Shown: piece after piece, positions 43,718 through 57,059 of the stretch
Layout: every line of letters begins with the position of its first letter
Position numbering within the stretch: position 1 is the first letter of the stretch
From: Lactarius indigo
Taxonomy: Eukaryota; Basidiomycota; Agaricomycetes; Russulales; Russulaceae
NCBI GenBank assembly: GCA_025766275.1
Contig: JAFKAC010000076.1
Span: forward strand, 227,889 to 291,888
DNA length: 64,000 nucleotides
Direction of reading: 5' to 3'
Translations under genes and position numbers: made by a program
Notes under the pieces: model-generated
Database searches by the model: none
Seen by the model: the letters and a program-made list of their open reading frames with translations, nothing else
What the model was told of the DNA's origin: nothing

Positions 43718-46700
43718 ATGTCCACGATTCTTCCTCTTTTCTGGGACCTCTCTTCTTCCGATAAGAAGAAACGTCTTGACACATCTGCCAAGCTTGTCGC
43801 TACTCTACAAAAGCTTCAGGCAACATTTGCGAATGAGTCAGCTGAGCTAGACGAGTCCAGTGGGGAGAGCTTTGCTGTCGATGGGACCCCACGGGATTAC
43901 TCTGCAGAAGACGTAGTAGAGCACAACATCACGCTTGACGTGTTGAATTCCCCCGATGTCGCCTATTCGATCCGTAGGCTATTGCGTGGACTCGCGAGCC
44001 CAAGGGAAAGCAGTCGTCTTGGGTTCGCTGTCGCCTTGACAGAGGTACGCACAACATTACGTTCACATTAACGAAGTGCGATTAAACTGCCACGAGCTTC
44101 TTTCCCGTGTCTCGACTGTTTCCTGTGCCCAAATCCTTGCACTCGTCCTCGACGCGTCCCGCACAACGGGCAATCAAACCGGCCAAGAAGAACGCGATTT
44201 GCTCTTTGCGCGCCTGTTCGGCCTCGCCTCAATCGTTCATTCCGGTCTGCTCATTCGCACACATCCTTCACTCCCTCAATCCCACTCAGCACCGAGCACA
44301 CCCGAGAGCTGCGAAGCTGTTCTCAATGCGCTGTGCACACTTGCCTGTGCTAAATCGTGGCTTGCCGAGGCGGCGTATTGGGTAGTCGGGAGTGCGTTGG
44401 TCCTCCTTGCGGCAGCTCGTGACGAAGACGTACCCTGGCGTGAAAAAGTAGTTCTTGCGCTGTTGGAGGAGGAGTTTGGTGAGGCTTCCTCTGTCGAAGA
44501 GAGAGCTGCAAAGAGCGGAGTCGTGTGGACCCCGGAGAAGATTGCACTTGCGTTGCGCGCCCAGAGGCTGTGGCCCGAACGCGAGCATGAGTGGCGCTGG
44601 ATCTGGGCACCAACGTTCAAGCGTGGGAACATATTTCATCGAGCTAATCTTGTGACGCTTGCAAGGATACTCAGAGTGAGTGAACCAATACTTTTTATTG
44701 TCCCTGTACCTCGGTAGATGAATACTATCTAGGAAACTGGATTCGAAGGCGAAGGTGATAATACTGTGGTAAGGATTCCTGGCAGGGCGTGGAGACCTCA
44801 GGTCCATCACATCTGGGACGAGTTATTGGACCAGATATTACCTTTAGAAAGCAGTGGGTACAGTCCGAAGGGCTCCTTCCCCGAGTTCTTTCGCATCGTT
44901 GTCGATGGTAAGTCGCCTCGACGAAGAACAATCAGTCATTTTTCAACTACCTCGTCTCAGAGTCTCTCTTTTCCGTGTCTGCGTCCAATGAGCGAAAGTA
45001 CTGGGGTTTTGCGATCTTTAAGAAAGCGCTACCACGCGTCAAGGCTACAGACTTGCCAATGTTGTTCACGAAGAATTTTATGCGGACTTGGATCAATCAT
45101 CTATCGCATCCAGACCGATACCTGCATTCATTTGCTAAACAAATTGCGAGCCCTATCATTGCATCAGCTATGTTAGTGCATTCTGACCGATAATTCCCGC
45201 AGGCGACGGACATCCATTCTATTGTTCAAAAGGATCCATCACTCGGGTTTGCTTTCGTTTTACAACTGACGGGCATACATGGAAACCAACAATTCGACAA
45301 GCTGACGAGAACCAAGACTGTGGAGTCAATTCTGGCGATGACGAACACGGAGGGTATTAATGACTACATTACCCACATACTTGGGCAGATGGACGGAACC
45401 TCTAGCTTTGCAAAGTATGGATTCTGACCATTCTGAATGACGTTGACAACTCACTGAGAGCTAGGTCTGAAGTTGAGCCGATTAATGCACATCGCTCGTG
45501 GATAGTCGATCAATTCGCGGCCCTCATTCGCAACGGAGCAATACCTAAAGATGATGGCTGGGTACAGCAGATCCTGGATTGGCTTGCCGTTCATGGGATT
45601 TTCGTTATAAAGAGATCTCTGAACAATCCAATCTGTACTGTACGTTCGCCCCCCATTGTAAGAGGCTGGCTACGTCAACTAAATGCACAGGTCCACAAGG
45701 TGCCTTCGCCCCCATTTACAGACGATTTACGACGTCAATGTCGCGAGCGTCTGCTTAGCTGTTTGGCGGACCTTACTCGGCTGTCGAACGTTACCCAAAC
45801 GGCCGTCAGAGCGCAGAGGATGATGGGCGTGACCTCGGATGGTGAACCCTGGATCTCGAGGGTGCTGCAAACAATTCGTCGGCTGGAGCAAGCCCCCAAA
45901 CACGTGGAACTACTTTCGGGCTTTGATTCCGAAGATCGAGGGATACTAGAACGTGCCTGTAATTTAGTTACCAATTTAAAGAAGGCATGTCTGAGATCTG
46001 TGTTTTCTATTTCAGCTTCCTCTCATGATGTGTTCTGCGTAGATCTCAAGTGATAGAAGTGAAGACGTACAAGGTGTCGAACTGCTCTTGCAATCCTCGA
46101 TCCTTCAGTGTTACCTCGAGAATAACACCGACGAGAGAGACATGGGATCACTTGAGGTGATATCCACGGTCAAGTTACCAAAATCCTTTGCTGACACTAC
46201 GGGCTAGTCCTGCATCGATGGAGCGTCTCGCTTATTCCCTTCATCGGACCCATTGCCAATTGTCTCCAAGCTCTTTGAGGACGATGAACGCATTATTGAG
46301 CCCATCGATGTTCTTGTTGACGTGATCGTAGGGTTTTTAGAGAAGGGGACTGCGTACATGCGTGCTGCGGGAAATCAGAGCTTCTCCTTACTCAGCGGTG
46401 CCGTCAAGGACAGCACCATCAACCTAATTCTTTCCGTGCGTGACCGTGCCCCGGAGCTTTCCAGTGTCATTAATTTGGTTCACAGCAACTGGAACATCGG
46501 GACCCTTTGGACCTTGTAGTTGATTCTGATGGAGATTCGTTCGTTGTTGAGGACGACTCTTCGGAGACTGGCCATGATAACGACAGCAAGTCGCCGTCTG
46601 CAGATGAACATAATGAAACCCTCGGGGGGGATGAGACGAGAAATGAAGGTTTGGAGAAGACCACAGAAGATTTCCTGAAAAACTTCGACTCTGCAGTTGA

Positions 46701-47965
46701 CTCCTCCGACGAAAGATCTGAAACTGATCTCGATGACGACCAGATGATGGCAGTAGATGATCAGCTTGCCCAGTTGTTCAAAGATCGGATAAGAGGGAAG
46801 AAAAGCAAAGGTTCTCAAACTCATCCTACCCTCGTTTCCTATGTTAACCACTATCTCAGAGGGGGCACAAAGAGAGGCCACACACTTCAAGAATCGTATC
46901 CTTGATCTTTTAAGCATCCTCGTTAAGAAGCAGCCCAAGAGCGCGCATATTATGCGAATCCTCATCCCACTTCTTACTCTTGCATTCTCCAACGAGAAGC
47001 AGCTCTCCGAAAAAGCCATTGGACTCTTAAGATCGCGGATCGATAAGCTCAAGGTGGTTCCTTCGACTATCGACGTCGACAAAGCTTCGGATATACTGAA
47101 CGACCTTCATGTCCGCGCGCGCAAGGTGCATTCAAGTGACGCTCTCGCTGCAATCAGCTTCTGTAGTCTCTATGTGTCCAAAGCTCTGCTCCATGTCGGC
47201 GCCGACATAACCGTGCGGACAGCGTACACCTTGTCGCTGGTGGACTTCACCGAGCGCAAAGCCTCTGACCTCAACACGGATTTCTTTTCCAACTTTATCA
47301 AGCGGTACCCCCGCACTGCATGGGACATGCGTGAAGTGCTACTCGCCGCACCTGCGAAAGCCGTCAATGCTTACCGACGAGGCCAGGCTTACATACTCCT
47401 GCAAGCGCTCCTGGTTTGCCTACCACCTATGGTAAGTGCTGTGCCTCGCATCGTCGTCCTGTGCCTCGCTTGTCGTTAACGGAGATATTATAAGCCGGAA
47501 GATGAACTAGATAATTTGGTCGTCTTCATGGAGCAACTGCAGCGCTCGGTGCACAGTTTTTTATCTTCCACCTACGATGCAGACACCACGTCTACGCAGA
47601 ACTTCAAAGAGGCGTTGAAGTTGATCCTTGTCGGTATACGGACAACAAAGCGTCTAGTGACCGAACGTGCGAGTTCGGTACGGATTTGGGAGCCCACGAT
47701 CTGGGGGGAGTTATGTGACTGCCTCAAACAGTCTGCGTCGCTTGTCGAACTCTTGAGGCAGATTGTGAAAAGTATACAGGCCCAACAGTCATCACCAAAC
47801 ATCGACGTTGGCGAACGCGTAGGGCGAAAGAGGGATAAGGCCACTGCGGGGCGCAAACGAAAGGCTGACAATTCCATAGCCACCGGCACTGGCGAGAAAA
47901 AGGACGAAGCAGATCCCACCTCCAAGAAAAGGCGCAAAAAAAGGACACGTCAGACCGAAGCATAG
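43718..47965 (+). CDS. POL5: POL5 / MYBBP1A-like nucleolar protein
   Basis: Known family role: nucleolar protein needed for rRNA production and early ribosome assembly; its old name DNA polymerase V/phi comes from weak B-family polymerase similarity. The N terminus MSTILPLFWDLSSSDKKKR and the block DVLNSPDVAYSIRRLLRGL (with ESSRLGFAVALTE) are typical. Helical repeats follow (KALPRVKATDLPMLFTKNFMRTWINHL), then an acidic segment (about 46507-46790) and a basic C-terminal tail (GRKRDKATAGRKRKAD ... KKRRKKRTRQ) fitting nucleolar targeting. Several introns are clear (44045-44096, and others near 44680, 44765, 44905, 45200, 45425, 45640, 45990, 47430); I did not fix every edge. The ATG at 43718 was chosen because homologous sequence begins there. 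Confidence 0.88.
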
Positions 47966-48905
47966 CATCTGCGTAGTTCGATATTCCCATATACGTTTAT
48001 CCTCGACTAGTTGAGGGTGTCTCTTCACATAGAAGACACGGTCGCGCAATGTCGCGTCTGCAATCATCGCGTCACCTAGCATAACTAAGTGTTACTAAGT
48101 GTTCACTGACGCAAACGCGCTCACATCGCACCGAAAACTGGGCGCATGGAAATAGATGAAAACTAGACCCTTTCCAACTTTTAAACGTCCATGAAATGTC
48201 CGTGATGTGACTATTGTTAAAATGATGATGGTGTGCGCTGAGGTGTCAAACCCCTGCGGTGTAATAAATAAAAATGAAGAGTGTCAAGGAGTAAGAAGAG
48301 ATATGAAGGTTCCAAAGTAGGACAGCAGGGCTGGATGAAGGAGAAGCAAAGAACTGAGATGCCAAAGCAAATATTACGACCGCCGCCCAATCCGCGTGAA
48401 GACAAGTGGATGTAAAAAAAACCAATAAATTCTGCACACTGTTGCACTATTGGATAGCGAAAGATGATTGGAACATTTTTAGATATACTTTGAGCCCGCA
48501 TGGAGAGCAAAGATGAGTCGTGGTGTGATATATGAAGACAGATAGCCGTAAGTCCGCGCGTGAGCCTGCATCTATGAACTGGGGTAGTACACTTGGCCGG
48601 TAATCGATATATGATTGGCAGTGCGGGGTTGGCTTGATGAATGATGATGCATAGTGGATGCGACAACGATAGAGATGGGGTTAATGGGGTTTAGCGAGCT
48701 TGAGCGTGCCAGTCTGTGTGGCGCAGAAAACTAGACAAGGAGGAAAGTGAGTAAGGGGGAAACACTAGCGTGTTGGCATGCGAGTTCGGAAGTCAAGAGG
48801 TCTTGCAGAATCGAAATATTATGAGGCAGGAGACTGAAAACAGCCGGAGTGACATTTAAACACAAGGAAAGTGTTGGCGGCAGCAATTTGTCAACCTGGC
48901 GCAGT
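47966..48905. other. Intergenic region between convergent genes
   Basis: 3' ends of POL5 (+) and the Cdc25 gene (-) face each other across about 940 bp. No gene supported. Confidence 0.5.
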
Positions 48906-51196
48906 TCAGCGGGCGGATTCGAACCTGGATGGCCCATACGTCTCTGCGCGCATCAACGGACCTCTGGTCCCACCTAGGCCGAGCTTCTTGGCCTTAATTC
49001 CGGGGTTCTTCGACGGCGGTGGACATGGACTATCACCTATGTCTGTCTCCTCGTCCTCGCTCGGCAAGATATAGGGATCCTCGGGAACTGCTCTGAGTCC
49101 GTTATCATTGATCTCACGGTGGGAATGAGCCACACTCGTAGCGGCAAACAACGGTTGGACGGCCCCAGGATTGCGCTTCGACGCTTTGAGTGCGGTAATG
49201 CCCATCGCGTCCCCATATGCGTACGACTTGGTTCGCCCAAACTTTGCCTTGCGAAACTGATCGAGGTCTTCTTTACGAGAGGCGGCGTGATACGGATCGT
49301 CCATGCGGACATATCCCGACGGTTCACAACGGGCACCACTTTCCTTGAAGTACTGGCAGTATCCTCCTTCGAGAATATACACTTCTGGGAAGTGTACACG
49401 CGGATAATTGTGATTATTAACGGCGCGATCCTTGGAGCGCAAGTGCTTCGCACTGAGGTTAAAGCAGAAAATTAGTAAAGGAATCGAGGCGTCGGATGTA
49501 GAGCTTACAAGGTTGGGGCGCGCTTGGCACTGAATTCACAGTGGAAAATCAAGATAGGCTTCGGTCCACCTTCACCACTCACGCTTGGAACCGGCTTGTT
49601 CGCGGTTGCACCAAGAAAATACTCCTCTAGTTGCGTCGTTGTATTGATATTCATTGCCCCGGGGACATGGCCGCCGTTATACTCGTAATCAAATCGACAG
49701 TCGATGACCTGGTATGAGGCAATTCGGGACTTGAAGGCTCCGTCCAGGACATCATTGAGCTGCATGTTTAGAGTTGTCGACGGCTATTTCAACGAGAATG
49801 TGACTTCTTACAGTCTTGCAATTGATCCGCATCAACCCATCCTCTCGAACTCTGTGGCACGGAAGTATCTTCCCGAACGCTTCATTGTCACCAAATCCAC
49901 CTAAGCCAACACCCCATTGTGGTACCATCCGCGCACGTGGACTTTCCTGATCTCGTACGACCATAGCTGTGGCCCCGGTAAGCGAGCGGAAGTCATCCGT
50001 ACCATCCCGGCGGCGGATGGTCCTAACTTTGTGCCGTTGTGCATAGGCCAGCGCAGGGGAGCATTCTTCATTGCGCTCAGACGGTGACTCTCCGGAAGGA
50101 CGGGCGCCGAGCCGGTGCTCTGGCAACATCGCAGAGAAAGCACGGCGCGGAGGAGGTAAGGCCGTGCTGTGTTCTTGCATGACCGACATACGTTCTTCGT
50201 CTTGCAAGGAGCCACGTGGTGGGGGTGGAGCAAGCTGTGCTACGTCGGATGGTGGTACCAGCGCAGACATGATCGGCTTCCTGAGGTGCCTAGCGCTATC
50301 ATGAGATGGTATTCCAAGACCACTGAGCATGGGCTTTTTCGAGAGGTTTGCAATACGCTCCAACTTGAGAACACTCGGGGAAGAATCCACGGCAGGCGAC
50401 GAGCTACCGAAAACGCTGACCGTTCCCGCACGGCGTCGGCCATGCGCTGGCTCTGGTGTCCCTTCAGGGGAAGCAGACCGACGCTTTTTGGACTCGTAAA
50501 GGTCATCGCGGGCACAGCCAGGAGAGGATGGGTCGTAAAAAATATTTTGGAAATTTGGCACTCCAGGAGCAGCGGTAAAGGGGGCTGAAGGCGAGGAGTC
50601 GGGTTTCGGAGGAAAGGTAAGGGCTTCTGTGAAGGAAGTGTCCACATCCATGGCATCGGGCGAGGAAGGGGCATGTTCGTGCTACGTAAGCACCAAGTTA
50701 AACATGACGAGTAAGAACTTGGGGATGACTATATATAAGCTACACATACCACATCCGACGAATTACGAGCACTTTGAAGTTGCGCAGATTCCAATTTATG
50801 TTCCAATTGCAACGAAAGACCGATGGACTGAGTATGCCGAGCATGGGCGGCTGGTGGTTCAGGCGACGATGCTATGTAAGGATTAAGGGGGGACTCGTTA
50901 CTGAGGTCACGCCCAAACAGCCTAGCAAAACTCGTAGATGCGTGGGGATGTCCTGTCTTCTCGAATTGACGAGTAAAGCGGGAAGGCTCGGGAGAAATAT
51001 CCATAGGAACGACATCGCTTTTAGCCATATCCTCGAGATGCTTGGTTGAGCCAGGCAGAGATTGAATCGATACGGTTGACGCAAAAGAGAGTTCGAGGCC
51101 AGATGGTGAGGGGTTCTCCACGCGGGTGCGCTGCTGGTCTGGAGCACGTAAATACGAATGTAGGTTGGCCGGAGGAGGATTGAAGAAGGCTTGCAT
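48906..51196 (-). CDS. Cdc25-type M-phase inducer phosphatase
   Basis: Dual-specificity phosphatase that removes inhibitory phosphates from Cdk1 to trigger mitosis (Mih1 in yeast, Cdc25 in fission yeast). Exons: 51196-50750, 50681-49812, 49759-49509, 49452-48906; total 704 residues. The first 430 or so residues are Ser/Pro-rich regulatory sequence with many S/T-P sites (for example MDISPEPS, SSPEPP, SPEGTPEP). The rhodanese-like catalytic domain starts at LNDVLDG (about 440) with VIDCRFDYEYNGGHVPGA. The active-site loop is HCEFSAKRAP (Cys513, Arg519), matching the Cdc25 signature HCEFSxxR. The conserved YPRVHFPEVYILEGGY follows. All splice phases agree. The extended C terminus ends in SRFESAR. 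Confidence 0.94.
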
Positions 51197-51423
51197 GTCG
51201 TCGGTCGGGAATTACGGGAGGTGCTTTCACCCACTTTATACTTTCTTTGCTCTTAGTTGACTTTCTATCACGTGACCGCGTCTTCCCTAAGGCTTTTATA
51301 TAATTGTTTTCCTCCCAGGAGTGTGGATTTGAATGTGGCGCTAACGCTCGGTTTGACACTAATTACGCATGGAAGGACAATAAACAAGAATAACTAGATG
51401 CGAGTACGAAACCCATGTCACCA

Positions 51424-54400
51424 TCAGTCGGAAGTGCCACTCCGTAATTGCTCCATCGCAGCCACACCATCGACGGAAGAAACACCAGAGCAAACGCTCA
51501 GTAGTTTCATCGCCCTCCGAACCCTCGTCGTCCACGTCAACCCGAGAAAGACGACGATGACTGTGGAGACGCTTACCTGCTCCGTTTAGTCTTCTCTTCA
51601 ACTAAGACACGCATCTTGTCCGCGTGCTGCGAGGCAGTCTCCAGCACGTCCTCCGCAACTCCAGCAAGCCGTGCGCACTCGATCCCAAATGACTCGCTGG
51701 CAAGCCCCTTGGTGAGACGATACAAAAAAGTAATCTCTCGTATGCCACTGATACGCATATCCTCAGTGAAGCCCATGTGAAGGTTCTGAACGTCATTAGG
51801 GAACTGTCGTGCTAGATCGGCCCCGACAAGTGGGTAATGAGTGATAAACAACGTCTTGCAGCGCTTCGTTTGTGTGAGGTAGTGGAGAACAGCATGAGCA
51901 ATTGACATCTGGGTTGGAGTGTCAGTGCTTGAGACTTTCCGTCTTGCTAGACACAACTAGGACATACGCCATCGAAGGTTGATGTACCTCGACCGAGCTC
52001 ATCAAGGATCACCAAGCTCTTGCTCGTGGCATTCACTAGGATGTCGCTTGTCTCTGACATTTCCACCATAAACGTCGAACGCCCCCGCGCAAGTTCATCC
52101 GATGCTACCGGAAGCGAATATAGTAAACCTTTCTCAGCGAATAAGGTGCAATTCAGGTACTTACCACCCATGCGGGTCAAGACACCATCCAACATGCTCA
52201 ACCTCACTGAGGATGCAGGTACATATGATCCGATCTGCGCCATAATCGCGATGAGCGCGATCATGCGCACAGCAGAGCTCTTTCCGCCCATATTCGGACC
52301 TGTGATAATCTTGCTACGTGGCTCGTTGTCTCCGAGAGCGATGCTATTCGGAACAAACGGATCGGCGCGTACCGCCTCAACCATCGGGTGCCGCCCATCG
52401 ACGATCTCGAGCACGTCTTCCTCGGTGGCAAACTGCGGCTTGACATAGTCGTTGCGCAAAGCGACGAGGGCAAGGCTAAGCAAGCAGTCGATAGTTGCGA
52501 GCTTATTCACAGCGTCACGTAATATTGCGTATTGATCCCGCGCAATGTCTTCAAGGAAGGAGAGGAAGGCTTTGTTGGCGGCTGCGTCCCGCATTTCTCG
52601 GAATTGTTCGCGCAGCGCAAGCTTTTCTTTCACCGTAGGCGTATAATACCTACGCACCTTCTTTGTGCTGTGTAAAATGAGCGGACGACCGCACTGAAAC
52701 GACGAGGGATTCACCTGCTTTGCATGTACCATGTGTGTGGAATTTTACTCAGGTCCTCAGCGCGGCTGACCTCTACTAAGAACTATGCACTCGGTCAGAA
52801 AGGAGCTTCATGCCTACATGAGTTCCTACCTCATCACCTGAGACTGTTACCCACTGAAGCCCTGGCTTCTTTAACTGTCCCCTAACTGGGATCGGTTAAA
52901 TTTTAATCTCAAACCTTCGAAACCTCAACGCACTTATTTTGAGCTGGTCGTCGAGTTCCTTCTCGACTAAGATTATAGCCTTCATAAATCAGCAACCAAT
53001 TTTTTGGCGTGAATAACCCTACTAGCACTCACTCCGTCCGCATCCGCAATTTCTGGGTATCGCTCAGGATCGACCCACATGTCAGCCGTATTCCCAGCTG
53101 CCGCTTTTTTCAATACCACAGCATTTACGAGTTGTTGGACCGGCTCTCGCAGTAGGGGAAGCGCATAGAAGATCCCGTTGAGGAGAGCCGACTTAAACCC
53201 TACCGCAGTAGGAGATTCAAAGTTTGGGAAAGCCGTAGCGATTTTGTTAAAGGCTGGGAGTAGAACAGCCAGCTCTTTAGGGGTGCACTGGGAACCTCTA
53301 TCTGAGCATTGTCGCTAGCACAGGACGACGCACTTACTTTTCCATATTGGATCCGACATAAACCTTTGGCTAAATCCGGTAAACCTCTCAAAATTGGGCG
53401 TAAAGTGTGTAAATGTTGAGATGTAGTCGATATGATTTCTTCGACAGCGTCTATTCGCTCTTGCAATACTCTGCACTGTCATGAGCACGAGGGAGAGCTA
53501 AAAGTGATGAACTAACTTCACATCCACAAGAGGCTTTCCAACCCATGAATGCAGTAGTCTAGAGCCAAACTTTGTGGCAGTTTTATCCAAGATCCAAATC
53601 AAAGATCCTTTGTTCGTGAAGTCCGTTTCATTTTGATAGATCTCTCTGTTATGTGTTTTTAAGTTTCCGTCGCCTTTACAGCGAGCGCAGACGTACAGAT
53701 TCGTGAGGGTGTTACCATTAAGAAGCATGTGCGCTCTGTTCGTGAACTTGGAAAAGAAGTTCGCAGCAAGGAGCGCGTCGGCAACGTGAAAGGCTGACAA
53801 ATATTCAATGCTCTGCGCCAAAGCAATGATGACTTGTTTTGGAAAATCAGCCACTTCAGCCATCGGTTTGCCTGTGTCGCATCAGCACACCGAAGTCCGT
53901 GGATGGACTACGGTACAAACCCGAAGCAAGATTGGTCGGTACCCTTCCAGAAATAGAACTAGTCTTCCGCGTGTAGAATTGGGCAACAAAGTCGAACGCG
54001 TCGGTATACGGCATCTGGTTCTTGTATCTTTCTATTCGAATTCTGCGTTCTGACGTGGGGCTCCTGTTGTCAAGAGGTTCGATAACTTAACCACTTACAG
54101 CAGGAAAGCTGAGAATACGCACCCAGCGAAGTGCTTGAGCATACGCTCACTAGGCATTGTCAGGCCCTGCTCGGCTAGTAATAGCTCGGCAGGTTTACAA
54201 TGTACCATTCTTGTCTGGCATGAAGGTATGAGCAAGGACAAATTGAAAGCCAGACGATGGCAAACTGACTTCGAGCTCAGTGCGCATATGGCCATCTAAA
54301 GGCAACCTCGGTAGAAGTAGGAGACGCACTCGATAAGAACTTACCCTCGAACTCATCCCATACGACGTCACCTGTGCCAGGACAGATGACGATCATACCG

Positions 54401-55614
54401 ACATTGACTCTTTCATCTGCTCCCATGCCACCACGTAGCTGCTCGACGATGCACATGAGCAGAGGTGCACTATTTGCACCCACGTCGTCGACTGAGTCTA
54501 TCTCGTCAACGTATCTAGGTAGACGTTAATCAGAAAGGATAAAGCTAAGAACGTAATTGGCAAACTCACGTCGCAGCAGTGTAAAGATGCGTGAGCTCTC
54601 GCTCGAATGGGGCATTACGGTTGCCGCCGACCTTCTTCAGGGCCGCGGTCTCAGTCTGGGCGACAATACCGACCTTATGACCCCGAGATAATAACCTTTG
54701 GTGACAAAAAAAAAAATACTCAGAGAAAGTACATGGTGAATGCGATAGTAATTACTTTCTGAGATGAATGTCACGCCGGTGAATAGGTATAGATGCTACG
54801 ACGAAGTTACGGTCCGGGTATGCAACGATTCCGAGCTCCTTGGCAGCGATCTTCGCAGAAATTTGAATAAGTGATAACAAGGACAATCAATTCAGCAGAC
54901 CTTTGCGTCGTCCCCAAAAAATTTGTACTTATAGCCGACTTCTATCATTAGAAGTACTCCTTCATGTTTAACTTTGAGTTGAAGAACCTATACACGATGA
55001 ATGTTCTGGTGCTGGCGGATGAGAAGCTGGTCTACCTGCAACTCCAGCGCAGTGTATGGCTCGCCGCTGGGACCAAGTTCTGCTTGCTTTTTCGAAGGCT
55101 TCTCTTGAGTGGCCTTTCCTTTCTTCTTCTGCTCCGTCTTACGTGCGAATAACTGCTGCAGTTGTTTGAACTTGCCTTCCGACTCAGCTTCAGAAGAATC
55201 CGATCCCCCCTGAGCGTGTTGATTAGGTGTGGTGCACACGTTCAATTGCCCTTCGGACTCCACGGGCGGGTTATTTGCTACCAAGAGTCGTCTGGCAAAT
55301 TGCTCGCGGCGTTTCTTGGCCTCTGGAGCCATATGGCGCTTCTCTGGTGACTGAGAGGGCTCGTAGCACCATTGGGAGGCAGGCGAACGAGGAGGACAAC
55401 TTTGAGGCTGCAATCGAGGAGACCGTAGAGCTGGTTCGTGTGCTGTCTTCAATTTCTTCGTGGGTGGTTCCTCGCCGTCTGAGATGGTGAGGTCTATAGG
55501 CGACATGGCCCGGGATAGGGGCCCAGAAGGGTTGGCAGAGCTAGCATTCTTAGTGTTCTGCGAGAAGAAGCTAGAGATCACTGGTTGTCGCATACTAGAC
55601 TCTCGCTTCAGCAT
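51424..55614 (-). CDS. MSH3: DNA mismatch repair protein MSH3
   Basis: Partner of MSH2 in MutS-beta, which recognises insertion/deletion loops. The N terminus carries a PCNA-binding box (QPVISSFF, near 55570-55590), a basic linker, and the mismatch-binding domain ([20 protein letters not shown], about 54955-54900). The ATPase has Walker A GPNMGGKS (about 52275-52300), Walker [17 protein letters not shown] (about 51980-52020) and the MSH3-typical FITHYP. Many short introns occur. The stretch 52740-53130 is coding in several small exons ([31 protein letters not shown]). The last exon is 51514-51424 after an intron from 51576. Start chosen at ATG 55614; the ATG at 55593 ([10 protein letters not shown]) is an alternative. 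It is divergent from ATP12, 113 bp between starts. Confidence 0.92.
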
Positions 55615-55727
55615 AGTACGCGACTGGCAAAGGCACGGCGAACTCTGGCTCGACACGGTCACGGATACGTACGGACCGGCAGAACTGAGCCCGGATTTGA
55701 CGGCCCGCTTCCCGAAGTCTCTCAACC
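55615..55727. promoter_or_regulatory. Shared promoter of MSH3 and ATP12 (113 bp)
   Basis: The start codons of the two divergent genes are 113 bp apart, so both core promoters and 5' leaders must lie here or overlap the genes. No TATA box stands out. Confidence 0.5.
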
Positions 55728-56880
55728 ATGACGGTGACGAGGATGATGCACAGGCTGAGGTTCCCGCAAGCTCGCACATTGAAACCCCTCCATATGCCAC
55801 AGAGTGCCACATGGCCATCCCGAAGATTGGCATCAACTGTGGTCCCAGATGGCAGTACTCCAGTCACCGCAACAAATCGTAGGTCTTCACATACGTTGTT
55901 GCCTTCGTTAGACCCATACACGCACAGGCGCAGAGGCCACGCTTAAAAGATTTTGGAAAAGCGTTGAAATCGAAGAAAGAGGAGATTCTCTTGCTATCAT
56001 GCTTGACTCTCGTGCTCTCAAGACTCCCGGAGGAAAGGCTCTACTCCTGCCGCGGTCAAAACTCATTGCCGCCGCGCTCATTGTGACGGAGTGGGAGAAT
56101 CAGCGGAACGTGCTGAAGCCGCATGCACTACCTATGGTACGCCATTTATGACCCTGTCACTACAAGTTGGGCACTTCGTTCAATATTTAAGACCAGACCT
56201 CGCTAGCAGCACGTGCAATAGACACGATGGATGACGTTCCAACTCGTACGGATGTACGCACCGCCCTGCTCAAGTACCTTGACACCGATACCATCTGGTA
56301 CTGTACTTCCTTCTTTACTCGTCCTACTCATCCTTCCGACACACGGCGGTTTAGCTTCCACCAGGACTATCCTGACCCCCTTGTGCGTCTACAAGACGAG
56401 CACTGGAATCCGCTGCTTGCTTGGGCTCGTGATACTTTCAACATCGAGCTCTTGACTTCCCAGTCCGTTATATTCAGCGCCCAACCAGACGCGACGAAGA
56501 AAACCCTAGATGAAGCACTACAAAAACTTGATTCATGGCAAATGGCCGGTTGCGTATCGTTTGCAGCGATCCTTTCAGTGTGACGTGATCCACTCATTAT
56601 AAGTCATTGACAGCGGTGGAGCGTGCCACATATACAACGAAGTCACTCATCATAGCCCTCGCGCTTATTCACGGTCGCATTACTGCTGAGCAGGCAGCTT
56701 TGGCCTCCCAAGTTGAAGTTGCGAGCCAAATTGAGCGCTGGGGCGAGGTCGAAGATTGTGCGTCGGTTACCTTTTTCTTGATCTGAAGAGCTTACTTCAT
56801 GCACCTCAGCCCATGACGTTGATTACCACGACGTGCGAAGGCACATTGGCAGTGTAGCCTGTCTACTAGCCTCAGTATAG
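55728..56880 (+). CDS. ATP12: ATP12, F1-ATPase assembly chaperone
   Basis: Mitochondrial matrix chaperone that binds the F1 alpha subunit so that it can pair with beta (ATPAF2 in animals). Exons: 55728-55878, 55928-56136, 56197-56548, 56614-56757, 56810-56880; 308 residues, with all phases consistent. The N terminus MTVTRMMHRLRFPQART is Arg-rich and lacks acidic residues, fitting a mitochondrial presequence. Family blocks: RFWKSVEIEERG ... LDSRALKTPGGKALLLP, the WENQ-type VTEWENQ, DTDTIWY, WNPLLAWARDTF and a C-terminal HDVDYHDVRRHIGSV. The third intron has a GTTGCG donor that is slightly unusual but keeps the frame. Confidence 0.93.
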
Positions 56881-57059
56881 GTCACACACCACTATGAGCG
56901 TGTCATTCGTCCCAGTACTTCGTTATGGAAGCATTTATTGCACAAATAGTGACGCGTCGGCCGCACGAGATGCAAACCACAACACCGAGTCACCTGGAAT
57001 CACTAATGTGGACCGTAAACAACTGAGGCTGTCAGGCCAACCCCCAAATATCAAAGATC

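Noticed and set aside
48900..48935. tRNA T-arm-like GGTTCGAATCC on the - strand
   Set aside because: It lies in the last codons of the Cdc25 gene. The flanking bases do not form the T stem and no anticodon or acceptor arm is visible.
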